Below, in pieces: positions 25,695 through 34,964 of a stretch of DNA of 64,000 bases. Each line of letters opens with the position of its first letter. Position 1 is the stretch's first letter. The notes beneath the pieces were generated by a model that worked only from the letters and a program-made list of their open reading frames with translations, ran no database searches and had not been told where the DNA came from. The stretch spans positions 186,001-250,000 of the forward strand of contig PABP01000009.1 of assembly GCA_002699585.1 (NCBI GenBank), in the 5' to 3' direction. The DNA is from Anaerolineaceae bacterium (GTDB lineage Bacteria; Chloroflexota; Anaerolineae; Aggregatilineales; Phototrophicaceae). Made by a program: the position numbers and the translations under genes.

Positions 25695-27137
25695 CTAACC
25701 GTTATTGCCCTTGCCATTGTTGCCATTGCCGCCGCCATTATTGCCGCTGTTACCACCGCTGTTACCACCGCCGTTGCCGCCGCTGTTACCACCGCCGTTG
25801 CCGCCGCTGTTACCACCGCCGTTGCCGCCGCCATTCCCTGAATTACCACCGCCGCTACTGGCCCCAGAATCATCAGAGGCGGAGGAACGTCCTCCGCCAT
25901 TGTTATTATCATTACCGCCACTGTTGCCCCCTCCAGAGCTATTGTCGCCACTGGGTGGGCTATTCCCGCCACCGGAGTTACCTCCTGCATTGCTGTTTTC
26001 ATTCGCTGGAGGGCTGACATCTTCACTCTTTGGCGGTGGGGCGAAGTTCTCATCGTTACCAATGCCTGCGTTGCCATCGGTCGGGTCGCCATCACGACCA
26101 TCATTTGGATTGGTGCTGGTCGTGTTGATGGCGTCGGGGATGTTTCCATCCTCATCATCAATGATCTCATCATCGCCGCCATCTTCGATGTATTCTGGTG
26201 GATCACCATCCCAATCAACATCACCCGGTAACATATCTTCTCGGCTGACAACCGGTAGCATGCTGTCACAATCAGGTAGGCTGGCTTCACCACAGGGGAG
26301 TTCCCCGGCCATCAGATGATCAATGACGTCGCTAATTTGTGATGAGGTCATCGGTGGAGCGATGTCAATATGACGGTCCAGCATATCGATGGGCAAGGCT
26401 GCGACATCTTCCCAGGCATAGGGTTCAGGCCAGCTTGGATGCCCGCTGATTGTGCCGTTTTCATCAATGGGCATACGGATTCGTGATCCAGCAATAGCCG
26501 GGTAAGCCTGAGAGTCCTCCATCACCACAGCGGAGCCTTCCACCGTTGTGACGATAAACTCATCTTCTGTTGTCTGGAATAGCACTGTCGAGCCAAGTGC
26601 AACGTCGGTCCCGTTGATATTCAGCACGACTTCATCCGCGCCATCCGGCGACTGTATGAGGATGCCACTTTGAGGTACTTCGGAGCAGCGCGGACGCCCC
26701 AGGCCTGTATGCAGGTAAAAAGCATGCGTGTTGTCATCTTCGGCGATATTCTCAATATCGACATCGCCGAACAACACCACAACTGCATTCTGCCCCGGTA
26801 AGGTATCCGGTAGATTGGCTTGCAGGCGCATCAAGGCCACACCCCATACGCCTTCATCCTCATTGAGGTCAAACAGGTGCATGCTGTCGAAGCGGCTAAC
26901 AGCTTCAATATCGCCGACACTGGCGAATTCAAACTGACTTACATCATCACGAGGCTCGGCTTCAATCGCGAGGTTGCCGTAACAGGCTTCGTTTCGTTCG
27001 GTCGTTTTACAATGACGATCGATGGATACATAGGCGCGTTGGACAATTTCCGGGCAGGATTGTGCCTGAGCACTCACAATGCTGACTAGCATCAGGGTCA
27101 AAACGCCCGTGATGAGCCAGAACGAGTGTGCTTTCAT
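25695..27137 (-). CDS. Secreted protein of unknown function, paralogue A, Gly/Asn-rich tail
   Basis: 480 residues. The signal peptide spans 1-25 (WLITGVLTLMLVSIVSAQAQ). Residues 26-295 match the two following paralogues in order: RNEACYGN, VWGVALMRLQANLPDTLPGQ, LFGDVDIE, RCSEVPQSGILIQSPDGADE, VLNINGTDVALGSTVLFQ and a FecR-like stretch TTVEGSAVV...PAIAGSRIRMPID. Six Cys (28, 43, 52, 151, 282, 290) recur in the paralogues, suggesting disulfides outside the cell. Residues 300-380 are acidic. Residues about 385-480 are GGNSGGNG-type repeats ending NNGKGNNG. No enzyme motif is seen. The FecR-like segment suggests a surface or ligand-binding role, not proven. Confidence 0.8.
   Translation of the reverse strand: MKAHSFWLITGVLTLMLVSIVSAQAQSCPEIVQRAYVSIDRHCKTTERNEACYGNLAIEAEPRDDVSQFEFASVGDIEAVSRFDSMHLFDLNEDEGVWGVALMRLQANLPDTLPGQNAVVVLFGDVDIENIAEDDNTHAFYLHTGLGRPRCSEVPQSGILIQSPDGADEVVLNINGTDVALGSTVLFQTTEDEFIVTTVEGSAVVMEDSQAYPAIAGSRIRMPIDENGTISGHPSWPEPYAWEDVAALPIDMLDRHIDIAPPMTSSQISDVIDHLMAGELPCGEASLPDCDSMLPVVSREDMLPGDVDWDGDPPEYIEDGGDDEIIDDEDGNIPDAINTTSTNPNDGRDGDPTDGNAGIGNDENFAPPPKSEDVSPPANENSNAGGNSGGGNSPPSGDNSSGGGNSGGNDNNNGGGRSSASDDSGASSGGGNSGNGGGNGGGNSGGNGGGNSGGNGGGNSGGNSGNNGGGNGNNGKGNNG
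25745..25832. repeat. 24-bp tandem repeats encoding GGNSGGNG units
   Basis: A 24-bp unit with core TTACCACCGCCGTTGCCGCC is repeated about three times with flanking partial copies inside the tail of paralogue A. The unit is in phase with codons (8 residues), so copy-number change would lengthen or shorten the tail without a frameshift. Confidence 0.75.
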
Positions 27138-27401
27138 AAGATGTAACCATCAACTTTCAAATAGGTTTACATAGTGTCATTGTATGGCACCGTGTCCTGC
27201 GATGATGCGTAAGGAGTTGTAAGAAATTTGTCCATACTATGGGCGACGACAGCTTATGACAAAATGTTAGCATTGACCAGCGCCCTTGCCAACAATTTCT
27301 CATTAATCTTGATCGTCTTTTCATGCACTCTATCACGTTTTATATGCTTTTTTCAGACAACCCCGTCTGGACATGCGGCGACGACCACCTCGAAGCCATA
27401 C

Positions 27402-28664
27402 TTAATCCTCTTGTGCCCGGTCCATCGGCGTAGGTGGATTGCTCGCTTCGGGGTCATCTTCACAGAAAGGCCGTGTTTCTTCTGGGGGCAGCGGCGGGTC
27501 TTCCGGTCTGGGGCGGTAGACGCATGGGCGGTTGTCAATCGGCAGCGATCCTATGGGTAGGCCAAAGCGTGTCCCACCTATCTCTGCTTCTTCAGTGCCC
27601 AAGATATTGTCACATAGGGGCATACGACGCACCAGGCCGATGCGCTGTTGGGCGCATTCTCGCCCATCGAACAACCTGTATACGCCTGCATCCCGGCTCC
27701 ATGTATCGCCAGCACCGAGCATGTTAAGCCGTCGCATCACCGGGCTGATGTCCACGCAGTCTGGTAAACCCTCGATATCGCATGGCGCTTCCCCGGTTTC
27801 GAGACGTTCATGCAGCCGTTTGAGCGCCTCGTTGGTTAGTGGCTCCCGTATGCGGATCTCGCGCTGTAACAGACCAATAGGCAGTGGATTAACATCCTCA
27901 TTGGTATAGGCTTCTGGTAAATTTGGTCTACCAACCGGACGCATTTGCCCATCAATTGGCAAGCGTAGCCGTGTCCCGGCAATGACCGGATAGGCTGTAT
28001 CACCGATCCGCATCATGGCTGAGCCTTCAATCGTGCTGACGACCATCTCGCGCTGGGGAGCTGCCTGAAAAAATACTGTCGAGCCAAGAGCCACATCGAC
28101 GCCGTTGATGTTAAACGCTACCTCATCAATGCCATCGGGCGTCTGGACCAACAGACCGCTCTGTGGGGCTTCGTTACATTGCGTCGCGCCGATCCCCGTC
28201 CGCAAGTAGAAGGCCTGCATAGGCGCATTCGGGTCGTTTACAGATGGATTGCTGTCGTCAATCGGGTCGGCTGGTGCGATAGCTACGTCACCAAACAAGA
28301 GGAATGTTACATTCTGGCCGGGCAGGCTGTCGGGAATATTGGCTTGTAAGCGCATAAGGGCGATACCCCACACGCCTTCGCTGGCATCCAGATCGACCAG
28401 TTGCAGGACCTGCAGCTTACCGACGTCCTCTATGTCTCCCTTTGTATTAAACACAAAGCTGCTGATGTCTGCCTGCGGATAGGCCTCGATAGCTGCATTG
28501 CCATAGCACATCTCATTGCGGCCTGTGTCTGCGCACAGCTCATCGACCGTGCGCAGCGCCGTCTGCACGATATCCGGGCACTGTTTCATCTGGGCGATGG
28601 TTGTCCCTATACTGAGCAAAACAGCGAGCAAACTCAACACGATGGCCGATTTTGGAATGCGCAT
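27402..28664 (-). CDS. Secreted protein of unknown function, paralogue B
   Basis: 420 residues. The signal peptide is IVLSLLAVLLSIGTTIAQ. The conserved domain matches paralogues A and C: RNEMCYGNAAIEAYP, VWGIALMRLQANIPDSLPGQ, LFGDVAI, QCNEAPQSGLLVQTPDGIDE, FNINGVDVALGSTVFFQ and STIEGSAMM...PVIAGTRLRLPID. It carries a short insert (PADPIDDSNPSVNDPNAP) after LFGDV. The C-terminal part lacks low-complexity repeats. Instead it has a Cys-containing region (FDGRECAQQRIGLV, LCDNILGTEEAEIGGTRFGL) and ends with a Pro/Glu-rich tail. No known function. It is the middle gene of the tandem set, with its own 264-bp upstream gap before A and 174 bp after C. Confidence 0.78.
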   Translation of the reverse strand: MRIPKSAIVLSLLAVLLSIGTTIAQMKQCPDIVQTALRTVDELCADTGRNEMCYGNAAIEAYPQADISSFVFNTKGDIEDVGKLQVLQLVDLDASEGVWGIALMRLQANIPDSLPGQNVTFLLFGDVAIAPADPIDDSNPSVNDPNAPMQAFYLRTGIGATQCNEAPQSGLLVQTPDGIDEVAFNINGVDVALGSTVFFQAAPQREMVVSTIEGSAMMRIGDTAYPVIAGTRLRLPIDGQMRPVGRPNLPEAYTNEDVNPLPIGLLQREIRIREPLTNEALKRLHERLETGEAPCDIEGLPDCVDISPVMRRLNMLGAGDTWSRDAGVYRLFDGRECAQQRIGLVRRMPLCDNILGTEEAEIGGTRFGLPIGSLPIDNRPCVYRPRPEDPPLPPEETRPFCEDDPEASNPPTPMDRAQED

Positions 28665-28771
28665 ACCATGACCTTGTATCTGAGAATAGACCTGTGTTTA
28701 ATCCCTAAAGTAGCATAGCCTATCTCGCAGCAGCACAAAGAAGCATACCAGGGCATCAGCCATGAAACTGA

Positions 28772-28799
28772 AAGCGGATGAGCAATCGTCCATCCGCTT
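28772..28799 (-). terminator. Hairpin downstream of paralogue C
   Basis: A perfect 9-bp stem AAGCGGATG/CATCCGCTT with a 10-nt loop lies 40 bp past the stop. On the minus strand it is followed by TCAGTTTC, a weak U-tract, so termination may be partial. Confidence 0.5.
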
Positions 28800-28838
28800 G
28801 AGTACTGCGTTGCTGTTATCGGCTAATTATCACAGCAG

Positions 28839-30269
28839 TTAATCATCACAGGAGTCAAAAAGTCCTAACAACCCTGGGTCGCAATCGTCCTCGTCACCTG
28901 GATTGAGAAGGTCGTCCAGGGGATCAGTGATCGGGTCGGTGATGTCTCCAATGGGTTCCAATATTTCCCCCACAGGCTCTGTGATGTCCTCAATCGGGTC
29001 CAAAATCTCGTCAACAGGTTCTGTGATGTCCTCAATCGGGTCCAAAATCTCGTCAACGGGTTCAGTGATGTCCTCAATTGGATCTAGGACTTCATCAACG
29101 GCTTCACCGACCGGTTCAGTTACCGTGTCCACTGTCGATGAGATCGCTTCGATGGGTTCTTCAACGATGTTGCCAACAGGTTCAACCACGGTATCAACCG
29201 TGTTTCCTACAGCATCGACTGTGTTATCCACTGTATTTTCGACTGTATTTTCGACTGTATTTTCGACTGTATCCAGCGTGTTGGCAGCCAGCGGAATCAC
29301 ATCAGCAACCGGGTCATATACCACATCCCACAAGGCGATGTTAGCTACATCTGTCAACCGGGCCAGAACAGGTAGCATGGTGTCGCACGCCGCTAATTCG
29401 TCGATACCACAGGGTGCAAGCCCATTGACCAGCAAATCAGTCGTCTGTTCCAGTCTGTCACTGGGCATCGGCGGCGCAATCTCGATCTCGCGCTCAAGCA
29501 GGCTGGTCGGCATGGCCGCCACGTCGTCAAACGCATAGCTCTCCGGTAGGCTGGGTGTGCCAATGGCATTCAAGTTGTCATCTAGCGGAATGCTGACCTG
29601 TGTGCCCGCCAGCACCGGGAACTGCTGGCCGTCCATTTCGATGACGGCAGAGCCTTCTATGGTAGTGATTTGCATCGCCTCGCCAGCCTGCGCCTGGAAC
29701 AAAACAGTTGATCCCATGACCACATCCAGCCCATTGATATTGAGCTTGACTTCACCAGCACCGTGCGGCGTTTGCACGATCAAACCATGCTGCGGCACTT
29801 CAGAGCAGCGTGGATGGCCCAGGCCTGTTTCCAGGAAGAAGGCTTGCATCGGATTCTGTTCCATATCTACGCGGCGCTCAATGCCGACATCACCGAACAA
29901 GATGATCGTCGCATTTTGACCCGGCAGGCTTTCTGGGAGGGTGGCTTGCAGTCGCATTAATGCCAGACCCCATTCGCCGCGAGCTTCGTCCATGCCATGT
30001 AACTGTAGCGATTGAATGCGGCTGACGTTTTCTATATCGCCTGTGTGGGAAAAATTAAAGTCACGGACTTGGGCCTGAGGGATGGCGTCCAGGGCAATGT
30101 TGCCATAGCAGACCTCATTGCGGCCTGTTTCCTGGCATGATCTATCCACAGCAGAAAATGCTCGCTCCACAATATCGGCGCATGGCTCCGCCTGGGCAAC
30201 GATGATCCCCACAGAGAGGAGAAATATCACGATCGTCATGAGAAGGGAGCGTTTGCCAACGCGCATCAT
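28839..30269 (-). CDS. Secreted protein of unknown function, paralogue C, Val/Glu/Thr repeat tail
   Basis: 476 residues. The signal peptide is LLMTIVIFLLSVGIIVAQ. The conserved domain matches A and B: RNEVCYGNIALDAIP, EWGLALMRLQATLPESLPGQ, LFGDVGIE, RCSEVPQHGLIVQTPHGAGE, LNINGLDVVMGSTVLFQ and TTIEGSAVIE...PVLAGTQVSIPLD. From about residue 335 the tail changes to ENTV repeats and then to 14-residue units DPIEDITEPVDEIL, ending with the acidic DEDDCDPGLLGLFDSCDD. The repeats should be extended and acidic or helical. The tail is unrelated to those of A and B, so the conserved domain appears to be a constant head with exchangeable tails. Function unknown. Confidence 0.78.
   Translation of the reverse strand: MMRVGKRSLLMTIVIFLLSVGIIVAQAEPCADIVERAFSAVDRSCQETGRNEVCYGNIALDAIPQAQVRDFNFSHTGDIENVSRIQSLQLHGMDEARGEWGLALMRLQATLPESLPGQNATIILFGDVGIERRVDMEQNPMQAFFLETGLGHPRCSEVPQHGLIVQTPHGAGEVKLNINGLDVVMGSTVLFQAQAGEAMQITTIEGSAVIEMDGQQFPVLAGTQVSIPLDDNLNAIGTPSLPESYAFDDVAAMPTSLLEREIEIAPPMPSDRLEQTTDLLVNGLAPCGIDELAACDTMLPVLARLTDVANIALWDVVYDPVADVIPLAANTLDTVENTVENTVENTVDNTVDAVGNTVDTVVEPVGNIVEEPIEAISSTVDTVTEPVGEAVDEVLDPIEDITEPVDEILDPIEDITEPVDEILDPIEDITEPVGEILEPIGDITDPITDPLDDLLNPGDEDDCDPGLLGLFDSCDD
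28957..29124. repeat. 42-bp tandem repeats encoding DPIEDITEPVDEIL units
   Basis: Units begin at 28957, 28999, 29041 and 29083. The middle two are nearly identical at DNA level, the outer two diverged. The period of 42 bp is a whole number of codons. The near-identity of the inner copies points to recent duplication. Confidence 0.8.
29233..29268. repeat. 12-bp tandem repeat encoding ENTV
   Basis: Three exact copies of GTATTTTCGACT stand head to tail in the coding region of paralogue C, giving VENTVENTV-type sequence on the minus strand. Exact identity suggests slippage-type expansion. Confidence 0.8.
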
Positions 30270-30451
30270 AAGGACTTCCCCGTCTGAATTGATCTACTGA
30301 ATAACAAACTGACTTCAACAGTCGAAATATGAGTAGAAAATAAATAAAAACCACATCTTTTATCTATTATAACATTGATTTTGCCAACTAATTTTTAGGT
30401 AACTTAATAGTTTCTTTAGAATATGTTGAAAAGGTAGCTTCCAGGCCATCA

Positions 30452-30491
30452 GGAAAAAGAAACTCCCGCCTTAATAAAAGAACGGGAGTTT
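30452..30491 (-). terminator. Terminator of the membrane Fe-S oxidoreductase gene
   Basis: On the minus strand a perfect 9-bp stem AAACTCCCG/CGGGAGTTT with a 14-nt loop is followed by CTTTTTCC, about 34 bp past the stop at 30525. Confidence 0.8.
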
Positions 30492-30524
30492 GCCAGTATT
30501 GGATTTGATAGGGTGGATTTTAAG

Positions 30525-32573
30525 CTAGTCGCCAGCGACAGGTGACATCTGCTCGGCGATGAGTTCGACCACATCCTTCACCACTGGGCCTTCGCCCAGG
30601 TCACTGCGCGCGGCATCGAACATCTGCATACAGAAGGGGCAGCCTACTGCGACTACGTCCGCGCCGGTTTGCGCGGCTTCTTCGTAGCGCGCCAGGTTGA
30701 CCGCCTGTGTCCCGTGTTCTTCTTCTTTCCAGAACTGTGCGCCACCCGCGCCACAGCAGAACGAATTTTCCTTGTTGCGCGGCATCTCAATCAGGTCCAC
30801 ACTGAGCGCACCCAATGCCTTACGCGGCGCTTCGACCACATCGTTGTGACGGCCCAGATAACATGGGTCATGGAAGGTGACGTTGCTCCAGGTGGTTGGC
30901 CGTGCTGTCTGGGGCAGTTTGCCCGCAGCGATCAATTCTTCAATTAGCTCAGTATGGTGAATGACCTCATACTCGCCACCAAACTGGTGATATTCTTTGC
31001 CCAGGTTGTGCAAGCAGTGCGGGCAGGTCGCCACGATACGCTGCGGGTTGACTTCATTGAGTGTTTCCACATTGGCGCTGGCCAGTTCAAAGTACAGGTA
31101 TTCATTGCCAGCGCGACGCGCACTATCGCCTGTGCAGTTTTCCATCTCGCCCAGCACCGCGAAGTTGACCCCGGCGGCGTTCATCACCTTGACCAGCGAC
31201 CGGGCCGTATTCTTAGCACGGTCATCGTGGCTGGCGGCACAGCCTACCCAGTACAAAATATCGAAATCAGGGTTTTCTTCCACAGTCGGCACGGGAACAT
31301 CCAGGCCTTCCGCCCAGGCGAAGCGGCTCTCGTTGATGCCCCAGGGATTGCCTTGACGCTCCATGCCGTTGAACGCTGCTGCCAGTTCTTCGGGGAAATC
31401 GGCCTCCATTAACACCTGATTGCGCCGTATATCCAAGATGTCCAGCATCGGTTCGTTGCCCGTTGGGCAGATGTCGATGCAGGCTGCGCAGCTTGTACAG
31501 GCCCACACCGCCGATTCGCTGATGACCGAGCCGATCATCGGCACGGATTCCTCGCCATTGGCCAGGGCGGTCATATTCTGGTTGATGTAATAGCGCTTAT
31601 TGACTTCCAGCGCTGAGGGCGACAGTTCCTTGCCCGTGACGTACGCCGGACACACATCCTGGCAGCGATTGCACTGAATACAGGCGAAGGCATCCAGAAT
31701 TTGCGTCATGGGCAGGTCTTCGATCTTGCCTGCACCGAATTGCTCGCGGTCTTCATCCTCGAAGTCAATCGGCGTCATTTCACCCAGGGAAGTGCGTTTA
31801 GGCCGCGTCAGATAATTGACCGGGGCCATCATCAGGTGCAGATGCTTGGTATAGGGGAAATAGGGGAAGAACAGCAAAATCGCGCCCAGGGCCAACCACC
31901 ACATGAGGTGGCTCAACCCGGTCAGGGTCGCCCCATCAGCCCAGCCAAATAGCGGCGATACCAGCGTCGAAAACGGCATGAACACATCCGCGCCGTGTTG
32001 TGCCACATAAACCGATTCACCCAGAAAGCGTGTGCCCACATGCAGCAGGATGAAAATTGCCACAATCATGGAGTCATTTAGTTGGCCGCCCGCCGCCACT
32101 TTGGGATGCAGCAGGACGTTATCGTGGTAGGTCAGGTCGCTGCGATTGGGCAGTGCCAGCCGCCGCAGGATGAAATACGCCACGCCGACGATCACCACCA
32201 CGCTGAACACATCCGCCAGCAGCCGATAGCCATCGAACAGCACCGCGCCGAAGCCATCCAGGTTGTACAGGCTTTCATCAAAGCCCTCAACCATGCCGAT
32301 CAGCACATCCAGGGCATTCACCAAAAAGTACAGGGTAAAGCCCAGCACCACGCCCCAGTGCAGCACACTGACCAGCTTGCGTGTTTTGAGCGTCGTTGTT
32401 TGTAAGAGGTACTCACGCAGGGCACGCATCACCCGGCTGACAATACCTTTTAGCGATAAGTCGCCCTCGCCGCGCTTGATGACATGGTAAACATCTAAAA
32501 AGCCGACATACGTCGCCCCCAGGGCGAACAGAGTCAGCATCACAAAAACAAGTTTCTCAATCGGGGATAACAT
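30525..32573 (-). CDS. Membrane-bound Fe-S oxidoreductase, HdrD-like (possible ETF:menaquinone oxidoreductase)
   Basis: About 682 residues. The N-terminal ~240 residues hold five or six membrane helices, a NarI-like b-heme type domain with His residues in helices. Two 4Fe-4S motifs follow: CIQCNRCQDVCP (about residue 298) and CTSCAACIDICP (about 365). Then come two CCG-type domains with the pairs GCAAS..., CPHC, and NSFCCGAGGAQFW, CPFCMQMF. The ATG at 32573 has GAGG 7 nt upstream; the longer frame has none. This layout is that of proteins shown or proposed to oxidise electron-transfer flavoprotein and reduce menaquinone (EMO) in beta-oxidising bacteria. The beta-oxidation block at 57.8-61.7 kb fits. 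Partner ETF genes are not in the window. Confidence 0.8.
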   Translation of the reverse strand: MLSPIEKLVFVMLTLFALGATYVGFLDVYHVIKRGEGDLSLKGIVSRVMRALREYLLQTTTLKTRKLVSVLHWGVVLGFTLYFLVNALDVLIGMVEGFDESLYNLDGFGAVLFDGYRLLADVFSVVVIVGVAYFILRRLALPNRSDLTYHDNVLLHPKVAAGGQLNDSMIVAIFILLHVGTRFLGESVYVAQHGADVFMPFSTLVSPLFGWADGATLTGLSHLMWWLALGAILLFFPYFPYTKHLHLMMAPVNYLTRPKRTSLGEMTPIDFEDEDREQFGAGKIEDLPMTQILDAFACIQCNRCQDVCPAYVTGKELSPSALEVNKRYYINQNMTALANGEESVPMIGSVISESAVWACTSCAACIDICPTGNEPMLDILDIRRNQVLMEADFPEELAAAFNGMERQGNPWGINESRFAWAEGLDVPVPTVEENPDFDILYWVGCAASHDDRAKNTARSLVKVMNAAGVNFAVLGEMENCTGDSARRAGNEYLYFELASANVETLNEVNPQRIVATCPHCLHNLGKEYHQFGGEYEVIHHTELIEELIAAGKLPQTARPTTWSNVTFHDPCYLGRHNDVVEAPRKALGALSVDLIEMPRNKENSFCCGAGGAQFWKEEEHGTQAVNLARYEEAAQTGADVVAVGCPFCMQMFDAARSDLGEGPVVKDVVELIAEQMSPVAGD

Positions 32574-33003
32574 CGACCGTCCTCTCAAAAAGGGCCATCG
32601 GTGACTAAATTCAGGGTGATGGCATATGCTGTCATGGTCCGCTGTCAGGCTGATTTCGCGGCCTTCATACGGCCTGCCTTCAGCAACCCATGAGCGCTTG
32701 CGAGTGTACCACCAGGGCCATGTTTCTCCAATTCAATTTGCACACCATCCGGTCAATTGCGCGATTTCTCCATCAGGTCACAACGTGTCACAATGTATCG
32801 TAGGGGCGCAGCATGCTGCGCCCGATCAAACAAATTGAGCACTTACGCCCTTTATAAATAGGTTGTGAGCTTTATAGAACCAGTTAGGGTGTTATCAGAC
32901 AGCATAGATGGAAATGACTGGTCCATTTCGTAAGCATTTTTGGCCTGTGCTCGTCTAGGGATCGTTACCTATCATTTCCACAACGCTACTTCAAGAGGAT
33001 ATT
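32574..33003. other. Divergent intergenic space, 430 bp
   Basis: This lies between the Fe-S oxidoreductase (minus) and the DinB-like gene (plus), so both promoters must be here. It holds one REP-like element (32800-32824). No protein-like frame was found beyond chance ones, and no structured leader. Confidence 0.6.
32800..32824 (+). repeat. REP-like element, copy 1 (GC type)
   Basis: GTAG at 32800 followed by a perfect 10-bp-arm palindrome, GGGCGCAGCA/TGCTGCGCCC, no loop. It is in the divergent space before the DinB-like gene. See the family finding. Confidence 0.8.
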
Positions 33004-33606
33004 ATGAGCCTGACCACCATCGACTTCACGCCCTGGTTCAATAAAGAGAAAAAACTCGATGAACTGGGCCTCAACCTGACCATCGATGACCTGCGCAAGG
33101 CATCTAATGAAAGCATTGACTACCTGCTCAGTCTGCTCGATGGCCTGACTGACGCCGATGTCGCCTTTGAACCGCATGATCCTGAGGCGCACGATGAGCA
33201 CGCTACCGAAGGTGAAGAACACATCGGCTGGACCATCGGCCATCTGATTGCTCATACCACAGCCAGCAGTGATGAAGGCGCGGCTATCAGCTCTTTACTG
33301 GCGCGCGGTGTGGAAGAAATCAAGCGCCCACGTTACGAAACACCCTGGCGCGACATGAACACGGTTGAAAGTTGTGTGCAGCGTTTAGAAGAGAGCCGTC
33401 GTATGCGCCTGGCCTATCTCGATACCTGGCCGGACATGCCGCACTTTGATAATTATCGTGGGGGCGTCTCTGAGCGTTTTATCGAGTACTTCGGCAATTT
33501 GAATGCCATAGGCGCATTCTTGATGGGCCTCAGCCACGAAGTCGGTCACTATGACCAGATCATTGATGCCAAGCAGCAGGCCCTCGCCGCTCGCGAACAG
33601 GCCTAG
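33004..33606 (+). CDS. DinB-like / DUF664-type four-helix protein
   Basis: A 200-residue protein with the four-helix DinB superfamily pattern. Helix 1 contains LTIDDLRKASNESIDYLLSL, helix 2 GWTIGHLIAHTTASSDEGAA, and helix 4 GLSHEVGHYDQIIDAKQQAL. His residues in the second and last helices are where the family binds a divalent metal. Such proteins include thiol-dependent S-transferases (bacillithiol, mycothiol); the thiol here is unknown. AAGAGG lies upstream of the ATG. Monocistronic; a REP element follows. Confidence 0.7.
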   Translation: MSLTTIDFTPWFNKEKKLDELGLNLTIDDLRKASNESIDYLLSLLDGLTDADVAFEPHDPEAHDEHATEGEEHIGWTIGHLIAHTTASSDEGAAISSLLARGVEEIKRPRYETPWRDMNTVESCVQRLEESRRMRLAYLDTWPDMPHFDNYRGGVSERFIEYFGNLNAIGAFLMGLSHEVGHYDQIIDAKQQALAAREQA

Positions 33607-33631
33607 TCCTGGCTAAAAACCTGTTTCAAAA

Positions 33632-33657
33632 GTAGGGGCACAGCATTGCTGTGCCCG
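33632..33657 (+). repeat. REP-like element, copy 2 (AC type)
   Basis: GTAG at 33632, arms GGGCACAGCA/TGCTGTGCCC with a 1-nt loop. It lies between the convergent ends of the DinB-like gene and the MFS gene, only 6 bp from the latter, and could act as a bidirectional terminator-like structure. Confidence 0.8.
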
Positions 33658-33663
33658 TTTGCG

Positions 33664-34863
33664 TTAAGCAAACCGCTTCCGTTTGCGGCTGACCAACTGG
33701 CTCACCAACAGAATACCGCCGCCCATGACCATCAACGCAGCACAAATACTGAAGAAGATAATAGGCTCGGCATTGTCATATACGTAGCCCAGGGGGGCAC
33801 TTGCCAGTAGGGCTGCCAAACTGGGGATCGTGATTTGTATCAAGGCCTGGTTTGTAGACACATTGCGTGGATGGCTGACTTTGTTGACGTGGACCAGCAT
33901 CGAGAGATTCACCATCGCGAACATCGGTCCACGGAGTACCATGATTGCCATGACCCATAAGAGGCTTGTCGCCGAGCCAATCAGCACCCAGATAACTCCA
34001 AAGCCCAGCGCGCCCGCAATATAAAACCAGACAGCACTATGCTTACGCAATGGACCGTCTAGGATGTTGTACCAGGGGATTTCCATCAGAGAACTGACGA
34101 CAACAATTAAGGTGATTTGCTCGGTTGCAATGCCCAGATTTTCCTGAAAGTGCAGGAGCCAGAAGGCGAACCCTGTCCGCAGCCCCATCATCGCAAAGAA
34201 TTGTGCGACGAATACTGGGTAAAGCTGGCGGCGGCTGGTCGCCTGTGTATTATTTATATCGTCAGTGGGTTTATCTGATGTATTGATTGGCAATGCGTTG
34301 GAGAGGCCAATAACGGCCAATCCGCTGGCAATCGCTGCCAGGAACAATCCGGTAAATTGTGCAATGCTAAAGATCAGCCCGGAAATAAGATTACCAACCA
34401 CGAACCCACTCGCCGATATTGAACGAACACGTCCAAAATTGGATTTGCCGACCTGTTCCAGTTTGGTGAATGCCAATTGTATAACGAAGATAAATGTGCT
34501 GCGGAAGCAGACCTGGGCCACAATCATGCCCGCAAATAGAACTGCCGTGATCGGGAAAGCCAACATCAGGAAAATAGCCGAGATATACGCCAGCACAATG
34601 CCCCGATACATCGTCCGATGTCGGTTGGTGCGATCGGCAAGGTTACTTAGCATCGGGATGCCCACCAGTTCGACCAGCGCGGCGATGCTCAGCACAATGC
34701 CGATCAATGTACCCGAAAAATCTTGTGCATCCAGATATAGGTTGAAATATGGAGCGCTGAAGCCGCGCATCGTCCCGCTAAAGAAGATGACCAGCAGTAA
34801 TTGGGGATACATCTCGTTGATATGGGAGGCAATATCAGAACGCTTGAGTGCTTTGGGGAACAA
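33664..34863 (-). CDS. MFS transporter
   Basis: A 399-residue protein with twelve predicted membrane segments in two halves. The loop 2-3 motif reads PMLSNLADRTNRHRTM, a variant of the MFS signature. The polar centre is short (NTSDKPTDDINNTQATSRR). It ends with the basic SRKRKRFA. The start is uncertain: TTG at 34863 opens the frame, but ATG at 34812 just before the first helix is also possible; neither has a strong ribosome site. Relatives include nucleoside- or sugar-type permeases, but nothing here fixes the substrate. Confidence 0.85.
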   Translation of the reverse strand: MFPKALKRSDIASHINEMYPQLLLVIFFSGTMRGFSAPYFNLYLDAQDFSGTLIGIVLSIAALVELVGIPMLSNLADRTNRHRTMYRGIVLAYISAIFLMLAFPITAVLFAGMIVAQVCFRSTFIFVIQLAFTKLEQVGKSNFGRVRSISASGFVVGNLISGLIFSIAQFTGLFLAAIASGLAVIGLSNALPINTSDKPTDDINNTQATSRRQLYPVFVAQFFAMMGLRTGFAFWLLHFQENLGIATEQITLIVVVSSLMEIPWYNILDGPLRKHSAVWFYIAGALGFGVIWVLIGSATSLLWVMAIMVLRGPMFAMVNLSMLVHVNKVSHPRNVSTNQALIQITIPSLAALLASAPLGYVYDNAEPIIFFSICAALMVMGGGILLVSQLVSRKRKRFA

Positions 34864-34964
34864 AAGACTTGCTTTCTGGTTGGCTGGCAGAAGACACTAG
34901 CCAGCCTAAACCATACACAACCGATGTATAGGACCATTACGATTGGTTATAACCCATACGTTGG

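Noticed and set aside
25705-26319. A Pro/Leu-rich 204-residue plus-strand frame opposite paralogue A
   Set aside because: It is the complement of the Gly/Asn repeat tail; the repeat composition creates the open frame.
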